64,000 nucleotides of DNA from Mycolicibacterium elephantis DSM 44368 (lineage in GTDB: Bacteria; Actinomycetota; Actinomycetes; Mycobacteriales; Mycobacteriaceae), in assembly GCF_004014805.1 (NCBI RefSeq), contig NZ_ATDN01000012.1, positions 62,001 through 126,000 of the forward strand, in the 5' to 3' direction. This document shows, piece after piece, positions 55,078-63,960 of the stretch. Both the position numbers and the translations under genes were made by a program. The notes beneath the pieces were generated by a model. It had not been told where the DNA came from. It was given only the letters and a program-made list of their open reading frames with translations, and made no database searches. Every line of letters starts with the position of its first letter. Position 1 is the stretch's first letter.

Positions 55078-56769
55078 TTACGGCGACTCTATTACCGTCG
55101 TCGCCGGCGCCTGGACGGAACCTCCACTGCCACTGTCACTTCCGCTGCCGTAACCGCCTCCGCTCGACGGCAGCTCCGGAATCGTGGGCGCGACGGGCGC
55201 GGGGGCCGGGGCGGGTGCAGGCGCAACGGCAGGCGGCGGCGTGTAGGCCGGCACCACCTGCGTCGTCGGCGGCTCGGGTGCGGGCGTGACCGGTGAGTAT
55301 TCGATCGGGGGCGCCGAGGTGGGCGGCTGCTCCGACGTCGTGGGCGCCTCGCTGGTGGGCGGCTGCTCCGACGTCGTGGGCGCCTCGCTGGTGGTCGTCT
55401 CGGTCGTCGTCGGTTCCGTGCTGGTCGTCGTCGGCGTCGTCGCGGTGGTCGTCGGCGTCACCGACGTCGTCACCGTCGTCGTCCACGTCGGCAGCGTCGG
55501 GAACGGGTTGAACGGCGGCGGCACAGGAACGACCGGCACCACCGGCACGTTCGGGACCGGAGCGGGCGCCGGCGCCGGCACCTGCGGTGCCGGAACCTGC
55601 GGAACGACGCGGTTCGGGCCCCGATTCATCAGCACACCCGTTCCTCGCGGAGCCTCGGGCGCCGGTGACACCACCGCGACCGGCAACGCCACCGGGTCCG
55701 GCTCATGCGGCACCGTCGGCAGGTATCGACCGGGCACCGTCTCCGCCTGCGCCTGCGCCGGGGGTGGCGGCTGCGCCGACACGTCGGCCACCGGCCGCAC
55801 CGCGATCGCCACCGATGCCGCCAGCGCCGCGAAGCTCACCACGACGAAGCCCAGCGCGCTGCCCATCAACAGCGTCCGCGGCGGCGGAGGCGCGATCATC
55901 GAGGTGTAGGCCTCTTCGTCTTCCAGTTCCGGGACGTACTCCTCGAGCGACTCGAAGGGCAGCTCGTACTCGCCCGGCTCCTCCTGGGAGTACGCCAGCT
56001 GCGGACCCACCGCCGCAGGATCCGGCGCGGGCGCCATCTGCGTCGCCTCGCCAGCCACGGGCGCCATCTGCGTCGCCTCGCCAGCCGCAGGCGCCATCTG
56101 CGTCGCCTCGCCGGCCGCAGGCGCCATCTGCGTCGCCGCACCCGCCGGGAACCCGGACTCCGGTGCCGTCTGCGCCGCACCCCGCGCGATACCGAACCCC
56201 GCGTCCGGCGGCAGCTCCACCGGTGTCGTCGAACTGAGCTCTGCCGCAACGGAATCCAGGTCAAGGCGCTGCCCGACCAACATGATCCGCATGACGCCTT
56301 CGTCAGGCACCTGCCGTAACACCTCAGCGCACGCGACGGCCGCACCGGCCGCCCCGATCGGCACCGACGCCAGCGCGGACGTCGACTCCTGGTCTTCGCC
56401 GACCACCATCAGCGACACGGTGTCGTCCTCAGCGAGCAGCAACGCGGCGTCCGCACCGGTATTGCGGGCCAGCGCCGCGGCCGCGTCGGCCTCCGATATC
56501 ACCTCGACGTTCTGCACCCCGGCGTCCAGCACGGCCTGCCGCAGCGTCTCGGCCCGCGCGGCGTCGGGCAGACAGAGCCGCGTCGCGGCCACCCGGTTAC
56601 CCGAGTCGGCCACCGCGCGGTACGTGCCCACGATCGTGTCGCCGAGATCGGTCAGCGCGTCGTCCGGCAGATCCAGCGCGTACTGGTCGTAGACCTGCGC
56701 ATCCGACGCGCCGACCAGCGCCAGCCGAGCGACCCGCCCGGTCACCGCCACCCCGAGGACTACGTCCAC
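55078..56769 (-). CDS. DUF7159-type membrane protein with Pro/Thr-rich tail
   Basis: The 563-residue protein has an N-terminal actin/ASKHA-like half (VVLGVAVTGRVARLALVG, GVQNVEVISEADAAAALAR, DTVSLMVVGEDQ). An ATQMAPAAGE repeat, an acidic region and one membrane helix (LLMGSALGFVVVSFAALAASVAIAV) follow. The long exported tail is rich in Pro and Thr with TSEQPPTSEAPT repeats and ends in Gly/Ser. The GTG at 56769 was chosen, within GAACTGGTGG-type context. Its role is probably at the envelope; this mycobacterial family has no known activity. Confidence 0.75.
   Translation of the reverse strand: MDVVLGVAVTGRVARLALVGASDAQVYDQYALDLPDDALTDLGDTIVGTYRAVADSGNRVAATRLCLPDAARAETLRQAVLDAGVQNVEVISEADAAAALARNTGADAALLLAEDDTVSLMVVGEDQESTSALASVPIGAAGAAVACAEVLRQVPDEGVMRIMLVGQRLDLDSVAAELSSTTPVELPPDAGFGIARGAAQTAPESGFPAGAATQMAPAAGEATQMAPAAGEATQMAPVAGEATQMAPAPDPAAVGPQLAYSQEEPGEYELPFESLEEYVPELEDEEAYTSMIAPPPPRTLLMGSALGFVVVSFAALAASVAIAVRPVADVSAQPPPPAQAQAETVPGRYLPTVPHEPDPVALPVAVVSPAPEAPRGTGVLMNRGPNRVVPQVPAPQVPAPAPAPVPNVPVVPVVPVPPPFNPFPTLPTWTTTVTTSVTPTTTATTPTTTSTEPTTTETTTSEAPTTSEQPPTSEAPTTSEQPPTSAPPIEYSPVTPAPEPPTTQVVPAYTPPPAVAPAPAPAPAPVAPTIPELPSSGGGYGSGSDSGSGGSVQAPATTVIESP
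56026..56145 (-). repeat. Tandem 30-bp repeat encoding ATQMAPAAGE
   Basis: Four in-frame copies of a 30-bp unit (protein ATQMAPxxGE) lie between the N-terminal domain and the acidic linker of the DUF7159-type protein. Copies are almost identical in DNA, so slippage could change their number. Confidence 0.8.
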
Positions 56770-56896
56770 CAGTTCACCCTCGCCATTCTCCTGCCTGCCA
56801 CGACCGTCCAAAGTTACCCTCTACCGTCTCGCTTGTGCCGCGACGCAAAAGTGAGCACGCTGAAGCGCAACATGTCCCTAAAGGAGGAATCGGCAC

Positions 56897-58480
56897 GTGA
56901 GCGACCCGCGTTACGACGCCACCGTCGCAGTGCCCACCACCGCCATGGGCGGGGGCGGCCGGTCGTCGCAGGCCGGCTACGTGCCCGTCCGCACCAACAG
57001 GGTGCGCGACGCGGTCGCGGTCGTCCTGTTGCTCCTCGCGCTGCTGCTGCCATGGAATCTCGACTTCGGATTCGGTGTCCCTGGCAGTAAACACACGTGG
57101 TGGGCGGTCGTCATCGTCGTGACCGCGCTCGCCGTCACCGCCGCGCTGGACGCACACATCGGGCCGCTGCGGCTCACCAACCCGCAGCTCGACGTGCGCC
57201 TGCTCAGCCGAATCCGGCTGTTCGTCTGCCTGCCCTACCTCGTCGTCGCGGTCGGTTTCGTCGGGTACCACCTGTTCGAGACCGTGCGCGACGGCGGCAC
57301 CGGCATCGTCCCGCCGGGCGTCGGGCCCGGCCTGGTGCTGGGCGTCGCGGGCGCGCTGCTCGCCGCGCAGCCGCCGGTCACCAGTATCACGATCGAGGAC
57401 AACCGTTTTCGACGCTGGTACTCCGTCGCTCGTATTCTCGGCGCGATCTCGATCGGGCTGGCGACGCTGTCGGTCGCGTGGAACGTGTACTGGCGGCTGC
57501 GCTACCTGTTCGTCACCAACGACGAGTTCGGCGGCCAGGACGTCGCGGTCATCGTCACCACGCTGCTTTACGGCGCCGTCGCACTGATCGCCCTGATCGT
57601 CGGTTCGCGCTGGCTGACCGAGAAGTCCGCCGCCGGGCGCTTGTCCACCACCGCGCTGGGCGCGTCGGCAGGGCTGGCCGCGACGCTCGTGTGGGTGTTT
57701 CCGATCGGCCGCGACATCGACGCGTTTCACGGCATCGCGCAGAACACCTCGACGGCGGCGGTCGGCTACGAGGGCTATCTGTTCTGGGCGGCCGCCGCGG
57801 CGATCGTCGCGCCGACGACGCTGTACACCGTCTTCCTCGTCAAGCCGCCGACACTGGGGGCGTTTCGCTCCGCCGCGCAGAAGTGCCTGACGCTGATCGC
57901 GTTCTGGGCGTTCGCCGCGGCGGTCTGCCGCGTGGTCGACTTCGTGATCGCCGCGTCGCTGGAATTGCCCCGCGCGCTGTACGACAGCGTGGCGATGACG
58001 GCGTTCAACCTGTTCGCCGGGATCATCGCGGCGTGGCTGCACCGCCAGCTCGCCCGCGGCGAGACCTCGCCGGCCGTCATGGCGGCGTTCAGCGCCTTGC
58101 TGTTCGTGTTCACGGTCGCCAACATCGCGATCGGCGTCGCGCTCGCCCCGCGGTACGCCGAAGCGTCGCCCGACGCCCTCTACGGCAACAACCTCGCCCA
58201 GCAGATCACCAGCACGTTCGACGTGGTGATCTGCCTGCTGTCCCTCGCGGTCCTGCTCGTGATGCTGTTCACCGGTCCGCTGGCGGGCTACCTGATGCGC
58301 CGCCGCGAAGCGCGCGTCACCGCACCGGAGCCGGAGCCAGAGCCGCCGACGGTCGCCCAGCCTCAGCCGGCGGCACCTCCGAGAATCGTTCGGCTCAAGG
58401 ATGATTCGACGACCGTGCTGCCCGCGCCGGAGACCGAGCAGTTCACCACCGGATTGCGGATCCAGCGCCGCGACCCCTAG
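56897..58480 (+). CDS. Large polytopic membrane protein, unknown
   Basis: The 527-residue protein has about ten membrane helices, e.g. AVAVVLLLLALLLPW (about 40-54), WWAVVIVVTALAVTAAL, VVAVGFVGYHLF, and a late FDVVICLLSLAVLLVMLFTGPLAGYL. The tail after residue 475 is acidic, Pro-rich and cytoplasmic, ending FTTGLRIQRRDP. A GTG at 56897 has GGAGGAAT before it. It is divergent from the DUF7159 gene, and the two often appear as neighbours in actinobacteria. No transport motif was recognised. Confidence 0.75.
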   Translation: MSDPRYDATVAVPTTAMGGGGRSSQAGYVPVRTNRVRDAVAVVLLLLALLLPWNLDFGFGVPGSKHTWWAVVIVVTALAVTAALDAHIGPLRLTNPQLDVRLLSRIRLFVCLPYLVVAVGFVGYHLFETVRDGGTGIVPPGVGPGLVLGVAGALLAAQPPVTSITIEDNRFRRWYSVARILGAISIGLATLSVAWNVYWRLRYLFVTNDEFGGQDVAVIVTTLLYGAVALIALIVGSRWLTEKSAAGRLSTTALGASAGLAATLVWVFPIGRDIDAFHGIAQNTSTAAVGYEGYLFWAAAAAIVAPTTLYTVFLVKPPTLGAFRSAAQKCLTLIAFWAFAAAVCRVVDFVIAASLELPRALYDSVAMTAFNLFAGIIAAWLHRQLARGETSPAVMAAFSALLFVFTVANIAIGVALAPRYAEASPDALYGNNLAQQITSTFDVVICLLSLAVLLVMLFTGPLAGYLMRRREARVTAPEPEPEPPTVAQPQPAAPPRIVRLKDDSTTVLPAPETEQFTTGLRIQRRDP

Positions 58481-58482
58481 GC

Positions 58483-58531
58483 GATTTCGGCGCGCTCATG
58501 CACCCTGAGGGGGCATCAGCGCGCCGAAATC
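58483..58531. terminator. Hairpin with conserved loop (family A, copy 2)
   Basis: Perfect 14-bp arms (58483-58496 and 58518-58531) surround a 21-nt loop (CTGAGGGGGCAT core). It sits between the convergent stops of the 527-residue membrane protein and the minus-strand gene, and the right arm overlaps the stop of the latter. Same design as 52896-52948. Confidence 0.7.
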
Positions 58532-59303
58532 ACTCCAGGTCGAATCGGCCGTCGCGCAACCGCTCCGCCGCGCGGCCGTCCACCAGCTCTGCCCGATCCT
58601 CGGGATGGCGCCAGTAGTGGCGCACCAACCAGTACAGCGCGGCCCCGCGGGGCAGATAGATGTCGGCGATCGTGATGATCTCTTCGTGGCCGTCGCGCAT
58701 CCGAAGCACCACTGCGCGACGCGCCTTCTTCGATTCCGCATGGTCGGCGACGTCGACCACGTCGTCCCAGTCGAACACCCGAATCTTGAGGACGTCAGCG
58801 TTCTCGACCACGCTCGGCGTCAGCTTGACGTGTCCGATTCCCTTGCGACGCCAGGCGGTGACCAAGCCCAAGATCGTCGTGAACACAGCGAATCCTGCCA
58901 GACCAGGCAAGACCCCTCGCAAGTAACGGCTGTCGGGCATATCGATGACGCCGAACGGTCCGAAGACCGCTAAGGGTAGACAGCTCGAAATGGTCGGCAC
59001 GGTCGACACGAGGCAGATGATGGTGAACCGTCGATCCGGCCACAAGGTGAAACCCGTTGCATCACTTGTGGTCCGCGCAGTGGTTCGGCCGAACCCGACC
59101 AATGCTATCGCTGTCATTCCTAGCAGCCAAACAATGGCCAACCCAATGAAAACTACCGCCGTCAAGTAGCTTCCACGGCCGACTGCCGCCACACCCAGAC
59201 AGGCCAAGCCCACTGCGACACCGATGCCTACCGTGACGATCACCACGAGGAACCGACGCCCACCACGCCAGCCCGGAGGCTCCGGTAGCTCTAGTAGGGA
59301 CAC
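58530..59303 (-). CDS. Four-helix membrane protein, possible partner of the upstream ESX-like protein
   Basis: This protein of about 257 residues has membrane helices near FLVVIVTVGIGVAVGLACLGVA, LTAVVFIGLAIVWLLGMTAIALVGF, FTIICLVSTVPTISSCLPLAVFG, and LPGLAGFAVFTTILGLVTAWR. A cytoplasmic PH-like tail follows (VRVFDWDDVVDVADH-type sequence, IITIADIYLPRGAALYWLVRHYWR). The GTG at 59303 overlaps the end of the upstream gene by 13 bp, so translation is coupled. No family name is known to me. Confidence 0.65.
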   Translation of the reverse strand: MSLLELPEPPGWRGGRRFLVVIVTVGIGVAVGLACLGVAAVGRGSYLTAVVFIGLAIVWLLGMTAIALVGFGRTTARTTSDATGFTLWPDRRFTIICLVSTVPTISSCLPLAVFGPFGVIDMPDSRYLRGVLPGLAGFAVFTTILGLVTAWRRKGIGHVKLTPSVVENADVLKIRVFDWDDVVDVADHAESKKARRAVVLRMRDGHEEIITIADIYLPRGAALYWLVRHYWRHPEDRAELVDGRAAERLRDGRFDLE

Positions 59304-60661
59304 ACCACGTCCCCGACCAACTTGCCCAACTCGCGGCCGCCGAGCCCCGCGAAAAATGCGCCGCCGATGGCGAAAGGTGGAACGAGAAGTGGCGCGAACG
59401 GTCCAGTCGCGGCACCGGCCGCCGCACCAGCCTCCGCGCCGCCCCAACCGCCGAGACCGCCGGCGGCCCCGGCGACCAGCGCGACACATCTGTCGTGACG
59501 CGAATCGGCCATCACCATGTCGAAGATCGTCGTCGCGACCGTCACCACGGGGCCGCCGAACTTCATCGTCTTGCCGATCCTGTCAACTGACTCGGCAGTA
59601 ACCATCGGCATCGACCCGCCGCGGGCGATGTGTTTCTCCAACCCGGACATGTGTGAAGTGGTCACCAACGAGATGTCGTCGATCAGCTCGACGGGCACCG
59701 CGCTGTGCCGCCCGTCCGCGGAGGTGAAACCGACGGTTACATGTCCGGTCGGGTCCATCGATATCGACAGGTTTGACCCGTCGGCGTAGGCGAATGAGGT
59801 GTAGTCACAGTCGTTTCCCATGTCATGCCAAGAGCTCGTTCTGCCGACAAAGTCACCGGATTTGTCAAATTCTTCAATCTGGTAAAAGTTCAACTTGCTC
59901 GGCCATTCAAAGGGATCCATGCGCGTGGCGACGGCCTTGCTTCCGTCCTGTTTGGTCACGGTGGTCATCTCCTCGCCGTATTCGTTGGTCGATTCAATGA
60001 CCTCGCGCACATTTTGCTGTTGATCAACGGACCGGATCGCCGCCTGGCCGAGGGCGCCCACGATCGTGCGGGGATCCGGCACCCGATCGACCGGTCGCGA
60101 CGCCGTCGCGAGCATCATGTCACCGACGTCAGTGGGCGGTCCCGGCTCGACGAACCCGAATCCCTTGCCCGCGTTCAAAACCGCGTCCGCCATCGCATCA
60201 TCCGCCTCGGTCACAGCGATCAGCATTGCATTCAATGCTTCCTGCTCGCGCAAGGCCAACGTCTGCAATTCCGCCATCTCCTCCTCGGAGACATACCTGG
60301 AATCAATTTGCACTACCCACGAGTCAGTTACGTTCAGCGGCCCGGCGTCGAGTTCGTTGGCCTTGGCCAACAACTCGCCGCGCACGCTGTCGAGCAATGC
60401 GGCGCCGTCACCTATCGCAGTCGCTACTGCGTCGGCATAATTTGAGAACTGTTCGGCCACAACGTCGGCCCTGCCGAACATTTCTTCTGCGGCGTTCTGT
60501 GCAGTTCCCGCCCACGCGCGCGCTTCAGGCAGCCGCCCGCAAGCGTCGTCCACACTCGACACCGCGGCCCGTACCGCATCACCAGCAGCACCGACGGAGG
60601 CCGACGCCGCACGCAGCAAGTCGGGCCTCCAGCTCTCCAACGTCGAACGGGTCGGTAACAC
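59291..60661 (-). CDS. ESX-substrate-like protein with glycine-rich C-terminus (possible toxin)
   Basis: The 456-residue protein has a WXG100-like N-terminal helical hairpin: RAAVSSVDDACGRLPEARAWAGTAQNAAEEM, then ADVVAEQFSNYADAVATAIGDGAALLDSV, with the Trp-x-Gly (WAG) turn. A middle beta-rich region (DGSNLSISMDPTGHVTVGFTSADGRH) and a glycine-zipper tail (VAGAAGGLGGWGGAEAGAAAGAATGP, then FAIGGAFFAGLGGRELGKLVGD) follow. The WXG-type head suggests type VII export. The coupled membrane protein would suit immunity or anchoring. I see no catalytic triad. Confidence 0.65.
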   Translation of the reverse strand: MLPTRSTLESWRPDLLRAASASVGAAGDAVRAAVSSVDDACGRLPEARAWAGTAQNAAEEMFGRADVVAEQFSNYADAVATAIGDGAALLDSVRGELLAKANELDAGPLNVTDSWVVQIDSRYVSEEEMAELQTLALREQEALNAMLIAVTEADDAMADAVLNAGKGFGFVEPGPPTDVGDMMLATASRPVDRVPDPRTIVGALGQAAIRSVDQQQNVREVIESTNEYGEEMTTVTKQDGSKAVATRMDPFEWPSKLNFYQIEEFDKSGDFVGRTSSWHDMGNDCDYTSFAYADGSNLSISMDPTGHVTVGFTSADGRHSAVPVELIDDISLVTTSHMSGLEKHIARGGSMPMVTAESVDRIGKTMKFGGPVVTVATTIFDMVMADSRHDRCVALVAGAAGGLGGWGGAEAGAAAGAATGPFAPLLVPPFAIGGAFFAGLGGRELGKLVGDVVCPY

Positions 60662-60758
60662 CCGTCAATTGTCTCTCACCCGTTGCCGTGCTCCGAACAC
60701 CAAATTTGCCAGCTGCCGTCGAATCGAGACGGCGCTCCACAGGTGCCGTCTAAAGCTA

Positions 60759-60789
60759 TTGACACACAGGGAAATCGGGCGTCTACTGT
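60759..60789 (+). promoter_or_regulatory. Candidate SigA promoter before the 67-residue ORF
   Basis: TTGACA at 60759-60764 is a perfect -35, and TACTGT at 60784-60789 is a moderate -10 with 19-bp spacing (TCTACT gives 17 bp). It lies about 30 bp before the ATG at 60818. Confidence 0.4.
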
Positions 60790-60817
60790 GCTTCAACCGG
60801 CAGATGAGAGACACGCC

Positions 60818-61021
60818 ATGCTCGCAAATATTGAATCTCGGATCCTGGCCCTCTTCGAGTACCGCCCGGTGGCGTCACTCGCAAGGCTGATCGGCGCCCA
60901 CCCCGACCCGAGCTGCACATCTGCCTACCGGCTCGCACTCACCCACCTTCGCGATCAGCCGGCCGCCGACCGCAGTCGCCACACCAGGCTCCAGCGCCAG
61001 AGACGCGCCGACACCGCCTAG
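60818..61021 (+). CDS. Small hypothetical protein
   Basis: This 67-residue basic protein reads MLANIESRILALFEYRPVASLARLIGAHPD, then TSAYRLALTHLRDQPAADRSRHTRLQRQRRADTA. One or two amphipathic helices are predicted. The promoter-like sequence upstream supports transcription. It is convergent with the WS/DGAT gene. No family is recognised. Confidence 0.4.
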   Translation: MLANIESRILALFEYRPVASLARLIGAHPDPSCTSAYRLALTHLRDQPAADRSRHTRLQRQRRADTA

Positions 61022-61088
61022 CCACCCGCCGTTCGCTGAAACTGAGCGGATCGCTTAGTCTTTCGGCGACGTGAAGTGAGCAGACTGC

Positions 61089-62495
61089 TTACGTGGAAGG
61101 CGCACCCCGTATTTCAGCGCTCACCAATGCATCCAACTCGGTTTCGAACCGGTCCGCCAAGTCCCACAGGTCGTCCACCAGTTGACGACACGAGATGATG
61201 CCCACGTTGAGCTTGCCGTTCAGCGACATCACCGTGATGTTCAAACCGGAGCCGTGAAAGATCGGGCCGAGCGGGTAGAGCGATTTCAGCTCGGCCCCCA
61301 TGACGTATAGCTGGGCCTGCGGCCCTGCCACGTTCGACATCACGACGTTGTGAATCGGCGTGCGTTTCAACGGCGTCCGCGACATCACCTCGAACGCCAC
61401 CCCGAACATCGGGGGCGGTAGCGCCTGGGTCACGTCCGCCAACAGCGTCGGTGCGATCTCTGCGCTGTGTTCCTTTGCGCGCGAGCTTGATTCGGCGATC
61501 GCCAGCAGCCGCTGGACCGGATCTGCGATGTGCGTCTTCAAGTTGCAGAACATGCCCGACAACTGGTTGCGCCCCGGCCGGTCCCACGCCTCGCGCACCG
61601 ACGACGGGACCACCGCCACCAACGGCTTGTCGGGTAGCTCCCCTCGGCCCTCCAGGTACCCGCGCAGCGCCCCGGCGCACAAGGCCATCACCACATCGTT
61701 GACCTTCACGCCGTGCCGGTCCTTCACCCGCTTGACGTCGTCCAGGTCCAGCTGCGCCAACGCCAGCGTCCGGTCCCCGGTGATCTCGGCGTTGAACACC
61801 GTCGCCGGAGCTTTGAACGGCGCCGCCATCGCCCGGCCGCTCAGCGCCCGGCCGATCGTGCTCGCCACCGTCGACACCGTCGCCGGCACCGCGCGCGTCA
61901 GCTGCCACGGACGCGTGAGGAACCGCAGCAACCCCCCGGCCTCGATCTCCAACGGCAGCGCGCCGCCCGGCCCGGCCACCGCATCCGGTGGCGGCGCGTC
62001 GGGCTGCAGGTCACACAGCTGGTTGAGCAGATCGCCCGCCGACACCCCGTCCACCGCCGCGTGGTGGACCTTGATCATCAGCGCGATCGGCCCGCCGTCG
62101 TGCGGGTCCGTGCCTCCGACGCCCTCGATCACCCACATCTCCCACAGCGGTTTGTCGCGGTCCAGCGGAATCGAGGCGATGCGTCCGCAGACCTCGCTCA
62201 GCTCATGGCGCCCGCCGGGGGCGGGCAGCGCGATCCGGTGCAGATGCTGTGACACGTCCAGTTCGGTGTCCTCCACCCACACCGGGTGATCGAGGTTCAG
62301 ATGGCTGTTCGCCAGCTTTGCTCGCAGCTCCGGAAGTGCGCTCATTCGCGACGCCAGATGGTCGCGGATGCGGTCGAAGTCGTAGCCACCGGGGATCGTC
62401 GTGGTGTCCAGCTCCGCGATCGAACACACATGCAGCGGTACCGAACTCGTCTCGGCGTAGAGCAAACTGGCGTCGAACGCGGTAAGCCGTTCCAT
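61089..62495 (-). CDS. Wax ester synthase/diacylglycerol O-acyltransferase (WS/DGAT)
   Basis: The 468-residue acyl-CoA-dependent acyltransferase makes triacylglycerol and wax esters. The catalytic HHAAVDG lies at 144-150 in IKVHHAAVDGVSAGDLL. It has an N-terminal FDASLLYAE start and the late NVVMSNVAGPQAQLYVMGAEL. The PLWEMWVIEGV motif marks the family. It is associated with lipid droplets and the inner membrane. The ATG at 62495 is well set. No operon partner is visible. Confidence 0.95.
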   Translation of the reverse strand: MERLTAFDASLLYAETSSVPLHVCSIAELDTTTIPGGYDFDRIRDHLASRMSALPELRAKLANSHLNLDHPVWVEDTELDVSQHLHRIALPAPGGRHELSEVCGRIASIPLDRDKPLWEMWVIEGVGGTDPHDGGPIALMIKVHHAAVDGVSAGDLLNQLCDLQPDAPPPDAVAGPGGALPLEIEAGGLLRFLTRPWQLTRAVPATVSTVASTIGRALSGRAMAAPFKAPATVFNAEITGDRTLALAQLDLDDVKRVKDRHGVKVNDVVMALCAGALRGYLEGRGELPDKPLVAVVPSSVREAWDRPGRNQLSGMFCNLKTHIADPVQRLLAIAESSSRAKEHSAEIAPTLLADVTQALPPPMFGVAFEVMSRTPLKRTPIHNVVMSNVAGPQAQLYVMGAELKSLYPLGPIFHGSGLNITVMSLNGKLNVGIISCRQLVDDLWDLADRFETELDALVSAEIRGAPST

Positions 62496-62561
62496 CCCTG
62501 GGAGATACCCGCGCTGACACTCCCGTCAAACGTCGGGGTGCGTGGACGGCTAGCGAACCAG

Positions 62562-63029
62562 TTAGCCGGAGCCGTCGGGTGAGGCGCCCGGGACGTGGCG
62601 CGCGACGGTCTGATCCATGGTCTCGCGCAGCGCCGGAATCTCGTCGAGCAGGCGCCGCAGATCGTCGCGCGCGATGTGCAGCACCGAGGCGCGCCCCATC
62701 GTCGTCACCGTCGCATTGCGCAGCGATCCGCGCAGCACCGACTCGCCGATGACCTCGCCCGGCCCCACCACCGCGATGCGGTCATGGCCGACGTACACCC
62801 CGGCCTCCCCGCTGAGCAGGATGTAGCAGGCATCCGAGGGCGTCTGCTCCTGGATCAGCGGCCACGGCCCCGACGTCGACGTGCGATGCGCCGCCGACAC
62901 CAGGCGCTTGAGGTCCTTGTCGGAGAACTTCGCGAACGTGTCGAACTCCCGCAGCCGGCGCGCGTCCTCTTCGATCTCCTGGGCGCGGGCCTGCTCGCTT
63001 TCCCGGGCGTACTTGCGGTTGTCCACCAT
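62562..63029 (-). CDS. Cyclic-nucleotide-binding (cNMP) domain protein
   Basis: This protein of about 155 residues has a short acidic coil (ESEQARAQEIEEDARRLREF), then a Crp-type cNMP-binding fold: FAKFSDKDLKRLVSAAH, EQTPSDACYILLSGEAGVYVGHDRIAVVGPGEVIGESVL and RNATVTTMGRASVLHIARDDLRRLL. There is no C-terminal HTH, so it is a stand-alone sensor rather than a transcription factor. The ATG at 63029 was preferred to upstream options. It is divergent from the M15 peptidase gene. Confidence 0.82.
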   Translation of the reverse strand: MVDNRKYARESEQARAQEIEEDARRLREFDTFAKFSDKDLKRLVSAAHRTSTSGPWPLIQEQTPSDACYILLSGEAGVYVGHDRIAVVGPGEVIGESVLRGSLRNATVTTMGRASVLHIARDDLRRLLDEIPALRETMDQTVARHVPGASPDGSG

Positions 63030-63089
63030 GTGATCCCCGATCCGCGATGTTTTCGCTGCCACCGGGAGCTTAGTGAATGCCCCGCGAAC

Positions 63090-63136
63090 GTGCGGTTTTA
63101 TCCGCAACACGCCGCGCGAGGCGGATAAAACCGCAC
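63090..63136. terminator. Hairpin with conserved loop (family B, copy 1)
   Basis: Perfect 16-bp arms (63090-63105 and 63121-63136) surround a 15-nt loop with ACACGCCGCGCG. It lies between divergent starts, so it is not an ordinary terminator. A second copy with the same loop but altered stem is at 63961-64000. Confidence 0.6.
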
Positions 63137-63206
63137 AGTCGCCGACGCACCCCGACGGTAGATTGACCGCAGCCGGGATCCGCCCCGGCGAAAGCGGTCG
63201 GATCAG

Positions 63207-63941
63207 ATGCATGCACGACGCCGGACGCGGCTGGCCACGCTGGCGATCGCCGCCGCCGTCGTCCTGCCGCACTGCAGCTCAGAGCCCCCGCCGCCGGCCG
63301 CCTCCGAAGCGCCACCGCCGCCGTCGACCAGCGTCCCGGCGCCGCCACCCCCGCCTCCACCGCCCAGCCCCACGCCGACGCCCGCCGGGCCCGCCGTTCA
63401 CCCGGTCACCGCCGCCGAGCTCGGACCGAGTTGGCGCCCGGGCTGTCCGCTGGCTCCGGAGCGGCTGCGGCGGGGGGAACTCGACCACATCGGGTTCGAC
63501 AACCGGCCCCGCCGCGGGGCGCTGATCGTGCACGAGGACCTGGTCGACGACGTCATCGCGATCTTCGACGAGCTGTACCGGCTGGGCTATCCGATCGAGA
63601 AGATGCGCACGGTCGAGGCGTATCCGAACGCCGACGACGAGTTGTCCATGCGCGACAACAACACCTCGGCGTTCAACTGCCGCGACATCCCCGGCAGCGG
63701 CCAGTGGTCGTGGCACGCCTACGGCCGCGCGATCGACATCAACCCGCTGCTCAACCCGTACATCGACTCAGCCGGCGATTTTCAGCCCGCCAACGCCGAG
63801 GTCTACCTGGACCGCAGCCGCATCGACCCCGGCCTGCTGCACGACGGCGACCCCGCCGTCGCCGTGTTCACCGACCGCGGCTGGACCTGGGGCGGCAACT
63901 GGCGAACCCCCAAGGACTACCAGCACTTCGAACGTCCGTGA
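63207..63941 (+). CDS. Exported M15-family peptidase (D,D-carboxypeptidase-like)
   Basis: The 244-residue protein has a lipoprotein-type N-terminus (RLATLAIAAAVVLPHCSS) and a Pro-rich linker (35-65). The peptidase M15_4 domain follows: GSGQWSWHAYGRAIDINP (Zn His and Asp) and late YQHFERP (last Zn His). The RTVEAYPNADDELSMRDNNTSAFNC segment fits the family. It would cut peptidoglycan cross-bridges or stem peptides. A hairpin with its own loop signature follows the stop. Confidence 0.85.
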   Translation: MHARRRTRLATLAIAAAVVLPHCSSEPPPPAASEAPPPPSTSVPAPPPPPPPPSPTPTPAGPAVHPVTAAELGPSWRPGCPLAPERLRRGELDHIGFDNRPRRGALIVHEDLVDDVIAIFDELYRLGYPIEKMRTVEAYPNADDELSMRDNNTSAFNCRDIPGSGQWSWHAYGRAIDINPLLNPYIDSAGDFQPANAEVYLDRSRIDPGLLHDGDPAVAVFTDRGWTWGGNWRTPKDYQHFERP

Positions 63942-63960
63942 CGTCCTCCGGCGCGACTGT

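Noticed and set aside
59304..59489. Extended N-terminus of the four-helix membrane protein
   Set aside because: Arg/Gly-only sequence overlapping the conserved end of the ESX-like gene.
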